Assembly: GCF_033115175.1 (NCBI RefSeq)
Contig: NC_084850.1
Span: forward strand, 13,981,218 to 14,045,217
Length of the DNA: 64,000 nucleotides
From: Lepus europaeus
Taxonomy: Eukaryota; Chordata; Mammalia; Lagomorpha; Leporidae
Direction of reading: 5' to 3'
The notes under the pieces are model-generated. The model saw nothing but the letters and a program-made list of their open reading frames with translations, was not told where the DNA came from and did no database searches. How positions within the stretch are numbered: position 1 is the stretch's first letter; each line of letters begins with the position of its first letter. Shown piece after piece: positions 12,186-22,487 of the stretch. A program made the position numbers and the translations under genes.

Positions 12186-12470
12186 AGGGGCAACGCTATA
12201 GCATAGCAGGTAAAACCACCACATTCGGCAACAGCACCCCATATCAGGGCTGGCTGCTCCACTGATCCAGCCTGGGAAAGCAACTTTTTGGGTCCCTGTA
12301 TCCACGTGGGAGACCCGGATGAAGCTCCTGGTTTCAGACTGGCACAACTCTGGCCATTTTGGCAATTTGGTGAGTGAGCCGGTGTATGGAAGATATCTCT
12401 GTCTGTGTCTGTGTCTGTATCTCTGTCTCTCTCTCTCCCTCTCACTACTTTTCAATAAATAAATAAATCT
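12186..12470 (+). mobile_element. CSINE
   Basis: Sense C-repeat from GGGGCAACGCTATAGCATAG to CAATAAATAAATAAATC, with (TCTGTG)n-like variation in its CT tract. It abuts the antisense L1 3' end at 12471. Confidence 0.85.
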
Positions 12471-12909
12471 TTTTTTTCATTTATTAAACTTTTATTTAAT
12501 GAATATAAATTTCCAAAGTACAGCTTATGGGTTACAATGGCTTCCCCCCTCCCATAACTTCCCTCCCGCCCGCAACCTTCCCTTTCCCGCTCCCTCTCCC
12601 CTTCCATTCACATCAAGATTCATTTTCAATTCTCTTTATATACAGAAGATCAGTTTAGTATATATTAGGTAAAGATTTCAACAGTTTGCCCCATATAGCA
12701 ACACAAAGTGAAAAAAACTACCGTTGGAGTACTAGTTATAGCATTAAATAACAGTGTACAGCACATTAAAGACAGAGATCCTACATAATATTTTTTTAAA
12801 ATTAATTAATTTTCTATGCCATTTCCAATTTAACACCAGGTTGTTTTTTATTCATTTCCAATTCTCTTTATATACAGAAGATCAATTCAGTATATAATTA
12901 GTAAAGACC
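12471..12909 (-). mobile_element. LINE-1 3' end, two-module type, 5' truncated
   Basis: Complement of an L1 3' terminus: ATTAAACTTTTATTTAATGAATA, the C-rich complement of the purine tract (12545-12605), then a first TTCTCTTTATATACAGAAGATC module and a second truncated one starting near 12850. The two modules are separated by AATTAATTAATTTTCTATGCC. It ends near AGTAAAGACC. Confidence 0.88.
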
Positions 12910-13038
12910 TCTTAAAGTGGTTAAAATTTGTGCCCTAATCACATGAAACATTTTACAGGTGGCAGTATCTCAAAATGAGTATAGCTGTATAGCTGCATGG
13001 ATGTCCCTGGAGAACAGATGCTAAATGTTGAGGGTCTT

Positions 13039-13367
13039 TTTTTTTTTTTTGACAGGCAGAGTTAGACAGTGAGAGAGAGAGAGACAGAGAGAAAGGTCTT
13101 CCTTCCATTGGTTCACCCCCCAAATGGCTGCTACGGCTGGCGCGCTGCACCAATCCGAAGCCAGGAGCCACGTGCTTCCTCCTGGTCTCCTATGCGGGTT
13201 CAGGGCCCAAGGACCTGGGTCATCTTCCGCTGCCTTCCCTGACCACATCAGAGAGCTGGACTGGAAGAGGAGCAACTGGGACAGAATCCGGCGCCCCGAC
13301 CAGGACCAGAACCCGGTGTGCCAGGGCTGCAGGAGGAGGATTAGCCTAGTGAGCTGCAGCGCCGGCC
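13039..13367 (-). mobile_element. CSINE, complete
   Basis: Antisense C-repeat of the GACAGGCAGAG tail class, with a perfect 15-bp target duplication AATGTTGAGGGTCTT at 13024-13038 and 13368-13382. Confidence 0.95.
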
Positions 13368-13382
13368 AATGTTGAGGGTCTT

Positions 13383-14173
13383 AACAAACCATTCTGCCTG
13401 AAAGGAAGCACTAGAAGCACCACCGGATTTTAGGAGCAGAGCACTTAAATTTGGGGAAAAAACAACCTCAGCAGTGACTACAATAGAAAGATGACCAGAT
13501 GCCTTTAGTATACTACCCTGAGCAACTCAATCCTGCATGGATGACCAAAAGAGGGGGGAAATGAAGGAAAGTAAGGTCAATGAACTCGTGTCTATACTGA
13601 GCAAGTAGAGGTCTTGGATTCAGATTTGATTTGATTTAAAAAGAAAAAAAAAGGAAACACAATTATTTCTGTATCTAAGGTAGGTGAAAAAATTCTTATT
13701 CAATCCTGAGCATCTGCTTGTATTTAATTCCTGAAAAATAACATTTTTTACTTTATGGTATATGTACTTTCAGATCACAATTTTTGCACTGTCAGCTTCA
13801 AAAACCTGCACAAAATTTATTTAAAACTCCACTGTTATATTTGTCCCTTGAAGTACTGGTATGGTTTACATAGCCAACACTGAAAGAATAAATATTGCTA
13901 TTGTCACTCTCATTCAGTTTGAAAACTGTTTCTGAAAATTGCATTGAACATATTCTTAATCTTCAAGTCTCACAATTAAATTCAACTGAAAGTACTCTGA
14001 CTTGAACATTTAGGTAATGAGAGAAGTTTATGTCTGAGTCAGAACATTGCAGGCAAGAATATGAAGAAATTTACCTCCTCAGTGAATATCAAGTGCATCC
14101 ATTTCTTGGAACCACTAATACAAATCATCTGAGGAAACAGCAGTTTTCTCTTTTAAGAGAGCGAAATGCCTTC
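13383..14173. other. No recognised feature
   Basis: Nothing recognised. Confidence 0.5.
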
Positions 14174-14194
14174 GTGTGTGTGTGTGTGTGTGTA
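14174..14194. repeat. (TG)n microsatellite
   Basis: Uninterrupted GT repeat. Confidence 0.95.
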
Positions 14195-14451
14195 TTCTAG
14201 CTACATGCTGAACTGAAGTAGAAATACAGAGGCAGTAGAGAATATACTTACTCTACTACCTATTATTAACCATATTCTTCTGAAGTACAATCTGTGAGCA
14301 ATCCAATACAAGAGAAAAGATGTGGAATGGAGAAGCCTCCATGAGACACAGAAACAGTAAGTGAAGTTGCCTGTGACAACAGTGCTCTCCCAATGTCCCT
14401 TTCTCAATTCTTATGGCTGAAGATGGTCCTCTCTATAAAAAGTCATACTAA

Positions 14452-14587
14452 AAATGATCCATAATGAAGAAGGAGATGGGAGAAGGAATGGGAGATGGGA
14501 AGGGAGCGGGGTGGGGGGTGTGAGGGAAATAATCACTGTATTCCTAAAGTTGTATCTATGTAAAAATGCATTCATTAAATTAAAAAA
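14452..14587 (+). mobile_element. Short LINE-1 3' terminus
   Basis: AAGAAGGAGATGGGAGAAGG and a G-rich purine tract (14465-14527) precede CCTAAAGTTGTATCTATG and ATTCATTAAATTAAAAAA. This is the last ~135 bp of an L1 on the plus strand. Confidence 0.75.
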
Positions 14588-14775
14588 TGCCTGCAGGAAG
14601 TCACTTGCCTCAGAAAACTTATTTCACTATTGTAGAAAGTGTGTGTCTCAAGTAGGCAACTGGGTAGTTGATTGCAAGACTAAAGACCATTAAGTATAGT
14701 AGCTCTGCAGATAATATATTTTCCACAGGTTCTGACATAGAGATGGCTTAGACAAGGATTAAAATTTGATGGTAG

Positions 14776-15880
14776 GATCTCACCAGCCCAGGTGATCAAT
14801 TTCAGTTCACAACTGATCACACTGATAGGCCTAAGAGTCAAAGGAATCACACAAATAAGATTAATGTCTGGTAATACTAACTGATAAAAAAAGGGGTGGG
14901 GGGGGAGAAGGATCCAACATGGGAAGCAGGATACACAGCAGACTCATAGAATGACAGATGTCCTAAATAGCACTCTGGCCTCAAAATCAGCCCTTAAGGC
15001 ATTCGGATCTGGCTCAAGAGCCTATGAGAGTATTTTAGGCATGGAAAGCCAAGACACACTGGGGAAAAAAAAAAGATGAAGAAGAAGACCTAAATGAAGG
15101 ATCTCAGCGAGTGTGATCCCAGTGGAAAGAACGGGGCCATCAAAGTAGGAGGTAACTTTCTCTGAAGGGAGGAGAGAACTTCCACTTTGACTATGGCCTT
15201 GTTGGAATAGGATCGCAGTCGGCAAACCCTAAAGGCTCCCATAGCCTCAGCAACTCATGGCTAGAGCCTAGGGAGATTACTGATGCCATAAACAAGAGTG
15301 TTAAATTGTTAAATCAACATCAGGAGTCACTGTGTACTTGTGTTCCATGTGGGATCTGTCCTTAATAGGTTGTCAAAGGTGAAGTAATGATATAGCTAGT
15401 ACTGAAACAGTATTTTTACACTTTGTGGTTATGTGTGGGTGCAAACTGATGAAAGCTTTGCTTAGTATACACTGAAGCGATCTTCTGTATATAAAGATAA
15501 TTGAAAATGAAAAAAAAACAAAACCTTGGTTTTTTAAATTGGAAATTACATAGAAAAATAATCAATCTTTTTTTAAAAAAATATCTTGCAGAATCTCGGT
15601 CATTAATGTGATGTACACTGTTATTTAATGCTATAACTAGTACTCCAACAGTATTTTTTCACTTGTGTTGCTATGGGAGGACAAACTGTTGAAATCTATA
15701 TATATACTAAACTGATTTTCTATATATAAAGAGAATTGAAAATGAATCTTGATGGGAATGGAAGGGGAGAGCGAGTGGGAGGGGGGAGGGTTGCGGGTGT
15801 GGGGGAAGTTGTGGGGGGGGAAGCCTTTGTAATCCATGAGCTGTACTTTGGAAATTTATATTCACTAAATAAAAAAAAAA
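14776..15880 (+). mobile_element. LINE-1 3'UTR, two-module type, with purine tract
   Basis: Plus-strand L1 3'UTR beginning GATCTCACCAGCCCAGG. It carries module 1 up to TATAAAGATAATTGAAAATG (ending at 15509), an A-rich junction (15510-15526), module 2 up to 15742, then the G-rich purine tract and the end at CACTAAATAAAAAAAAAA. The target duplication TTGATGGTAG is at 14766-14775. A third-generation copy lies at 16221-16230 because a CSINE inserted at the same point. Confidence 0.9.
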
Positions 15881-15890
15881 TTGGTGGTAG

Positions 15891-16213
15891 GGACTGGTGC
15901 TGTTGTGCAGTGGGTTAATTCCCTGGCCTGAAGTGCCGGCATCCCATATGGGCACCAGTTTGCATCGCAGCTGCTCCACTTCCAATCCAGCTCTCTGCTA
16001 TGGCCTGGGAAAGCAGTAGAAGATGGCCCAAAACTTTGGGCCCCTGCACCCGTGTGGGAGACCCGGAAGAAGCTCCAGGCTCCTGGCTTTGGATCAGCGC
16101 AGCTCCGGCAGTTGCGGCCAATTGGGCAGTGAACCATCGGATGGAAGACCTCTCTCTCTCTGCCTCTCCTTCTCTCTGTGAAACTGCCTTTCAAATAATT
16201 AAATAAATCTTTT
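15891..16213 (+). mobile_element. CSINE inserted at the 3' junction of the preceding L1
   Basis: Sense C-repeat from GGACTGGTGCTGTTGTGCAG to AATTAAATAAATC. The flanks AAAAAAATTGGTGGTAG (15874-15890) and AAAAAAATTGATGGTAG (16214-16230) differ at one base. The insertion used the poly(A) tail and original target of the L1 at 14776. Confidence 0.93.
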
Positions 16214-16230
16214 AAAAAAATTGATGGTAG

Positions 16231-17139
16231 TTCTGAGTGATGAGATTAAAGGTGATTTTAGTTTATTCTCTTTACTGATCTATATATTTCCTATATGAGC
16301 ATATTTTATTTGTGTAATCTGAATAATAATAATAAAAGAAATATAAAAATTTTTCAGAATGTTAGAATGAAACTTCAGCTCCCATTCATGGTAAAGTGCC
16401 TGAAACCAAACTTGTCACTCCACTATGAACAACTGGAAAAAATTTAAAAAATATATAAATATTAAATGTGTTTCATCTATTAGACAGTAGTCTATGGAGG
16501 ACTGTTACCCACTGAGTTAAATAAATATACATGTTGACATCAACAATTATCACAAAATTCTGCTTGTAGGTAATTTCAGAATATTCCACGGGATGGAAGG
16601 AAGGAAGCAAAGCATAAGAATATCTATTCCCCCTCCTTTCCCTCCCTCCCTCTTTTTGAGTTGAAAACACAGATATCAAAATTTGGAGAAGCAAGTGGAA
16701 TTTGTGAGGAAAGTACTGAAGAAAAGCTTGTTAACCTTTCCAGAAATCTTCACAAGAGTCTTCCTTAGAATGTTGCTGAACATTAAAATGTGCATGTGTA
16801 ATGTAAAACTCCATGATGCTGGGTAAAGTACTGTTGAGATCAGAACTGAACTAATATTCCTAGAGCACACAACAGAACTACAAGTCATTCAAAATCTGAA
16901 CAAGGTGGAGATACCTTGTTGAAGAGCTAAGACATTTGGTAGACTATTGGGAAATTACGCTTTTTGAGATGAACGTAGCGTTAGAGTAAATGTTACTTTA
17001 GACTCACCCTAGGAAAACTGAAAGTTATTTAACTGCTGGAAAAAAAAACTAAGCTGTACATTTCTTAAAGCTATATAGTAAAATCAAGATATTTAACAAC
17101 ATGAAATTCTGTAGCACCTAATCAAACATGAATAAACAT
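16231..17139. other. No recognised feature
   Basis: AT-rich, nothing recognised. Confidence 0.45.
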
Positions 17140-17770
17140 AAAAAACAGGAAAAGGACATACATATAATGAGGAGAAGAATCAGTCAATAGAAAGATTCCG
17201 AATTAATAAAATGATAGAATTAGAGGAAGTTTTTAAACAACCATTATATGTAGATTAAAGAATTTAAACGAAATTATGAACATCATCAAGTGATAAATGA
17301 AGGACAAATTGGTAACAAGTAAAAGTTTTAGAGGTGAAGAATATAATATCTGAAATGAACTATTTACAAGATAAACCTAGCAGCAGTTTAATCACTGCAG
17401 AATAAATGATAAAAGACATAACAACAGACAATGATCCAAGCTGTATCTTCAAAATAAAAGGAACATTTAAAAAATCTGCATACTTAGAATCTGTAGCCAA
17501 TTAAAATAGTTTTAATATATGCATAATTACAGTCACTACCATTAAAGAAGACCAAACTATTTGAAGAAATCTTATATGATTACATTTTTCCAAATTTCTT
17601 CAAAACTACAGTTTTTGGATCCATGAATGTATAACAAATGTGAGAGTGTAAACAACAACAAAACACATCAATGCATATTGCAATCAGCAGTTGAAACGAT
17701 AAACAGAAATTCCATAAAGTCAGAGGAAGGAAATGATATCTTACAGTTACAAAGATAAAAATGAACATAG
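17140..17770 (+). mobile_element. Ancient L1/HAL1-like ORF1 region
   Basis: AATATAATATCTGAAATGAA, CAGCAGTTTAATCACTGCAG and ACAAAGATAAAAATGAACA resemble the ORF1 region of old mammalian L1ME/HAL1 elements, in sense and in order. All frames are broken. The match stops where the retroviral LTR begins and seems to resume at 25500-25850. Confidence 0.45.
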
Positions 17771-17774
17771 ACTT

Positions 17775-18120
17775 TGAAAGGCTACCACAAAACACACCAA
17801 ACACTGGGGTTAAAGGAAAGGTTTATTGTCAGGTGGGGGGAAACCTGACATGCTGGAGGGAGAGGGCAAGAGAGGATGAAAAAGGGAGCTTGTGTGGGAA
17901 AACAGGTCTTGTAATAGCTTTGCAGAGCTAAGGAAGTGGGAGCAGAGAATCCCATTAGGGTGGGGGTGGTTGGGCCATTTGGTCATCTGACTCCTAGTAA
18001 GCCAGGCTGAGTCCTAGAGAGATCGAACTTAGTGTACAAAATGGTAGATGGGCCAGAGCCTAAGATGGCATCCAGGGCTTGAGATGGCAACTCAGATAAG
18101 GTGGCACTATTTCACTAACA
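17775..18120 (-). mobile_element. Endogenous retrovirus (ERV1-like) 3' LTR
   Basis: Read on the minus strand this starts TGTTAGTGAAATAG directly after a polypurine tract and ends in CCTTTCA. A polyadenylation signal AATAAA (complement at 17822-17827) lies about 50 bases before that end. Length (~346 bp) and position next to env remnants support a 3' LTR. The outer boundary and target duplication were not established. Confidence 0.65.
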
Positions 18121-18132
18121 TTCTCCCCTTTT
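18121..18132 (-). other. Retroviral polypurine tract
   Basis: On the minus strand AAAAGGGGAGAA immediately precedes TGTTAG of the LTR, the expected arrangement for plus-strand priming at a 3' LTR. Confidence 0.75.
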
Positions 18133-18690
18133 GCTCTTTATAAAGCAAGTGTTGTATGGGATTACATCAGCCAAAATATTTCAGGACGGGTAGAGGGACG
18201 TGGTCTGTCTTCTAGAGCTGCTTCCTATTGACATGGGGTGACGAGTTGCTCTCCTCTGGAATGGGGTGATATCTCAAGTCATGATCTCCTGGGAGGAGAG
18301 CTGAGCATATTCCTGTATTAGCATTTGGTTGGCTGCCTTATTGTTGAAGGTTTTGGTTTGTTCCATTTTCACCTCCTGTAAACACTTAATCAGAGAAGGT
18401 TGTATAAAAGCCAGGGTGAGAACAGCAGCACTGTGGCATTAACTGCTTAATTTAACATTTTGTTTTACCAGGTCAGATTGATTAACATAATAGTAACATT
18501 GTTTCCCAGAAAGTTAAAAGTTTCCCTTTTTTAGTTGTTATAAGGTCTAAAGCTCCTCTCTTCTGTAGTACCACGCCTGTTAGTGAGGCAATTTGGCTTT
18601 GAGGACCTCAGGTAGCATCAGCTGAGGTCTCAATGGACCAAGTGACCTCCTCTTATAGCTGTTGGAGTTGTTTTGGAGCCAAGATCAAAT
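18133..18690 (-). pseudogene. Broken retroviral env, transmembrane subunit (C-terminal part)
   Basis: On the minus strand, fragments in different frames resemble the transmembrane subunit of gammaretrovirus-type (ERV1) envelopes. There is a heptad-repeat stretch with in-frame stops, a GALDLITTKKG-like segment at the usual position of the conserved ectodomain helix, then, after a frameshift, QCYYYVNQSD where the CX6CC motif is expected, with its cysteines largely lost. A tail ending QEIMT follows before a stop. Several stops and at least one frameshift are present, so no functional protein is expected. The family assignment rests on motif order, not alignment. Confidence 0.6.
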
Positions 18691-18699
18691 GGATATAAA

Positions 18700-19497
18700 T
18701 AAGTGGTAAAGTGACCATATAGATACAATCAAGATTTAAAGTGATCATATAAATAGGACTAAGTGTTTGGAAGCAATAATAAATAGAATTAAAAAGGACT
18801 GAAGGCTCCAATATGGAAAGCAGTCCATACAGCAGACTCATAGAATGACAATAGTTTTAAGTAGCACTCTGACCTCAGAACCAGCCTTTAAGAAATCCTG
18901 GTCTGGCTGAAAAGCCCATGAGAGCATTTCAGGCATGGAAAGCCAAGATGCTGTGGCAAAAAAATGGTCTACATGAAGGACCTCTCTGAGACCCCAGTGG
19001 AAAGAAGTGGCCATCAAAGAAGGATGTACTTTTCTCTGAAGGGAGGAGAGAACTTCCACTTTGTTTATGGCCTTGTCTAAATACTGAAGGAGTTTGTGGA
19101 TTCAAAAGGCTTCCACAGCCTAGGCAGCTCACATCAAGAGCCTTGGTTGATCACTGACATCATACATAAGAGTGTTAATTCTTAAATTAACAACAGGAGT
19201 CACTGTGCACTAATTTCCCATATAAGACCTCTGTTCTTAATGAGTTGTAAAACTTGTTCTCAAACAGTTTGTGTGTGTGTGTATGTGCAAATTATTGAAC
19301 TCTTTAGTATTGAGTTGGTCTTTTGTGTATAAAGTTAATTGAAAATGAATCTTAATGGAGAATGGGACTGGGAATGGGAGAGGGGAGAAGAGAAGGGATG
19401 AGAGTATTGATGGGAAGATGGGTATGGTGGTAAGAATAACTGTATTCCTGAAGTTATACTTATGAAATTTGTATTAATAAAATAAAAGACTTCTTTT
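18700..19497 (+). mobile_element. LINE-1 3'UTR, single-module type, inserted in env
   Basis: Plus-strand L1 3'UTR, diverged. It includes AGCAGACTCATAGAATGAC, GGCATGGAAAGCCAAGATGC, GGAGTCACTGTGCAC, a purine-rich tract (19350-19420) and the end TTAATAAAATAAAAGAC. It has one module only. It lies between the fusion-peptide-like and heptad segments of the minus-strand env, so it entered after the retrovirus. The left boundary is uncertain by about 30 bases. Confidence 0.8.
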
Positions 19498-20480
19498 GGG
19501 GAAAAAAACCCTGTTCCTGAGATCACTACTGAGGAGAGGGAGGCTACAAAGGTGATCCCTACCAAAAGCGGGAGAAAGGCTGCTCATCTCTTGTGGGGAG
19601 GGGGTTTGTCTGTAGAAAAATTCTGAAGAATCATGCAACTTTATGTGGGGGGGAAGGGCCACAAATACACACTGGCTGGGAGTAGAGCCATTGATGTAAG
19701 AGTAGAAGATATGATTACAAAGAAATGAGGCCCCAAATGGGCTAGACAGGGTCTAAAACAAAGGACAGAGTCATTGTTAGAGGACCTAAGAGAGCTGCTG
19801 TCTAAACCATGAGCAAATTTTGCAATTGAAAGTCAAATAGGCAAATAGAAACTGATAGAAGGGGCCTGATAATAATCTGGTGGGCTTTAAGGCCTTGCCA
19901 GTTATAAGGCCCAGACCCATCCATCTCTTCACATAGGATACATTGTAAGGGAGGTATGAACTTCCTTAGGGAAGGCACTCTGTTGACTTCCATTACCTAG
20001 CTGAACTGGGAGGAGATTTGGCCAGGTGAGAAAGCAGGTGGCATCTCTAATAGGTAATTTACAATTTTGCCTGCAATGTTGCTGAACATATTGGCCGTCC
20101 CCTCAGCAGCGGTGGTTACTTTGTGAGCTTGACTGAGTAAAGGGCTTTTCAGCTTAGAGCTAACGAGTTCTGAAGGTCTGACCTGGGAGTCCTCTTTGAC
20201 TCCAGGGCAGTTCCATTTCCAGTAATCCAACTCTTGGCTGGCAGAGATGCCAGGGCTCTTCAGAAGCTGACTTCTGCTGAATCCCTGGCTTTCTACATCC
20301 AAAAACCACTGCAATGGACTGGCCTCCTGTGTCTCCTGGATGGCAGATCACTATGTAAAGCAGCCATTAATTGGCCTGCCACCTATCTTTACACTGTTTT
20401 TTTTTTTCTGCCTAGCTTTCTCTTCTTCCTGGTTTTTGTTAAGGTAGACCAGAGTAAACCTTTAAGAGGATGTTAGTCAA
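19498..20480 (-). pseudogene. Broken retroviral env, fusion-peptide region and probable surface subunit
   Basis: On the minus strand near 19510-19575 a hydrophobic segment beginning FLPLLVGITFVASL resembles the fusion peptide that starts the transmembrane subunit of ERV1 envelopes. Upstream sequence to about 20480 contains frames of 63-105 codons interrupted by stops. These would fall in the surface subunit by position but have no motif I can assign. The plus-strand L1 at 18700 separates this part from the rest of the transmembrane subunit. Confidence 0.5.
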
Positions 20481-22471
20481 AGGGTGCTCAAGTGCCATCT
20501 CTAATCATTGGTGGCCTAAATTAGAAGTCTATAGTCACAGGCATGCTCTCATAGTGGTATTTCTGTGAGGTAGACAATGCCCATGAGGAAAGCTGTGTTC
20601 TCCCTATAACATCAAACATGATGACCATCTTATATATAAAATTGGAAGTCATTAATAAAACTTTCCATTCCATTGGTCTGAAAGGCAGGTTTTGCCTGTT
20701 TACTGTGCCTATGACAAAGTAAATCTAGCAGTGAAATCATAATTTAAGCTTTCATTTTGGCTATGCTATTATTACAGAAAAAATGTTAGCCATTCCTTTT
20801 ATAAGGTCTAGAGATCAAACTGTACATTCTGGGGAGTCCTTCAGTATAAAGTCAGTTTCCCCTCTTGAAGAGAATAGAGAAATGAGAGAACAAGTCAGGC
20901 TTCCCAGATCGCTTACTGACAATAACAATATCAAATAAAAACATGGCAAGCAATTTTAACTGTTAAATAACTTATGAAAATATTTACCAGAAGGTGCAAT
21001 GCCTTTTATAAATTTTAAGACAAGAGTACCCGTATTTGGAAACATCACTTAAGTATCTAACACAAGTGTAACTTATTTGACCAAGAAAATCCAAACACAA
21101 ACATGTTAATAACTTAAACAGTTTTAGTTTCTTTCTACGAAATGTAAAATATCTAATACAGAGACTTAGGTCACATGAGCCAAAATTAATTAATTAATTA
21201 ATTATTATTTATTTATTATTATTTATTAATTTATTAATTTACCAGTTTAAATTTTTGAGCAACCTTTTATCTGTAAGCCAATTAAAACAGAGTACTTAAT
21301 AAATTTTCCATGTAGATATACAACATGCATACACGTATAACATAACATACAAGGTAGAACAATAAAGCAGTTTCAGTAATAGCTTCTTAAAATCTTTTGC
21401 TGTTTAAATTACCAATTGATTTGAATTACTTTTCTGCTCTTAGCAACCTCAATTAACCACTTCCTCTCAGTTGGAACCTGTAGTCCATTATTGGCTTTGT
21501 CTGCTGGCACAGCCATCCCAAAATACTGAATACCAGAGAAGTCACTGGAAAAAGTCCTTCAGAACCTATAGGACACATTTAAACACAGAACCAAACATGT
21601 TTTAGTTTTCATGAGCAGCAAATCTGATTTTTAGTGATGGAGAACACAAATTGTGGATGACAAAAGACTTTAAATAACCATGATTACAAGTATACACTCA
21701 TTAACCAAAAAGAGGCACTTGCTTACTCCACACATTATTTTTGAAAGCACCTATAGGATTTCACAAAAAATTTACCCCTTTTAGGCCTCTAGGACTTTTT
21801 CATTAAAATAACCATGTCTGGAAATATAAGATAATTAGACTTTTAACTTTTGGACATTTGTATCTGTAGCATTTTGCATTTCATAACTTAAAATTTAGCA
21901 TCACTTCACATATTGACAGTACCTTTAATAGAATCCAAATACCCATATTAGCTGTTGTCTTTATAAGATGAAAGATATATCCTCTAATATTTCTAGGGGC
22001 CCAACTGGAAATATCAATTCTAGAGAATTTGGAACTCTGATTTTTTTTGAATGCCTGACAAGGATTCCAAGGAAGTTTAAAATATCTCATAGAAATAGAA
22101 TCTCTTAAAATATGACATAATATAGACCAGATTTGATCTTTGTTACACAGTGATTACTCAGATGCCTTAGAATGAGTAAATTTTCAAGCAAACCAAAACT
22201 CTTTAAAACTCAGTTGTTCCTAAACAATCAAAGTTTAACAGAGACAGTAGAGAATAAAATAGATTACTTTAACAGAACACAAAATTTGTCCTTTGGTCAC
22301 TTCAAGAATTACAAATAAAAACTTAAATTAGCACATGAAATCATCCCATAACCTGGAACAATCTGTTAACAGAGTCAGAACTAGGGAAGAGAAAATAGCT
22401 TACTGGAGATGGCTAGAAAACTGACAGAGAGTCACCAATTAAACAAAAAATATCAAAAGGAGAAGCTGCAG
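20481..22471. other. Unassigned, possibly more retroviral interior
   Basis: No clear gag or pol motifs were found. The interval contains an AATT/ATT-rich low-complexity stretch at 21184-21241. It lies between the env remnant and the inverted L1, and may be decayed proviral sequence. Confidence 0.35.
21184..21241. repeat. (TTAA)n/(ATT)n low complexity
   Basis: Repeated TTAA and ATT units. Confidence 0.9.
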
Positions 22472-22487
22472 GTTTTAAACTGATTTT

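Noticed and set aside
12146..12455. Overlapping frames of 99 and 184 codons
   Set aside because: They run antisense through a CSINE and the adjoining TTTTC repeat. Arg/Asp-rich and Lys-rich tracts are translated simple repeats.
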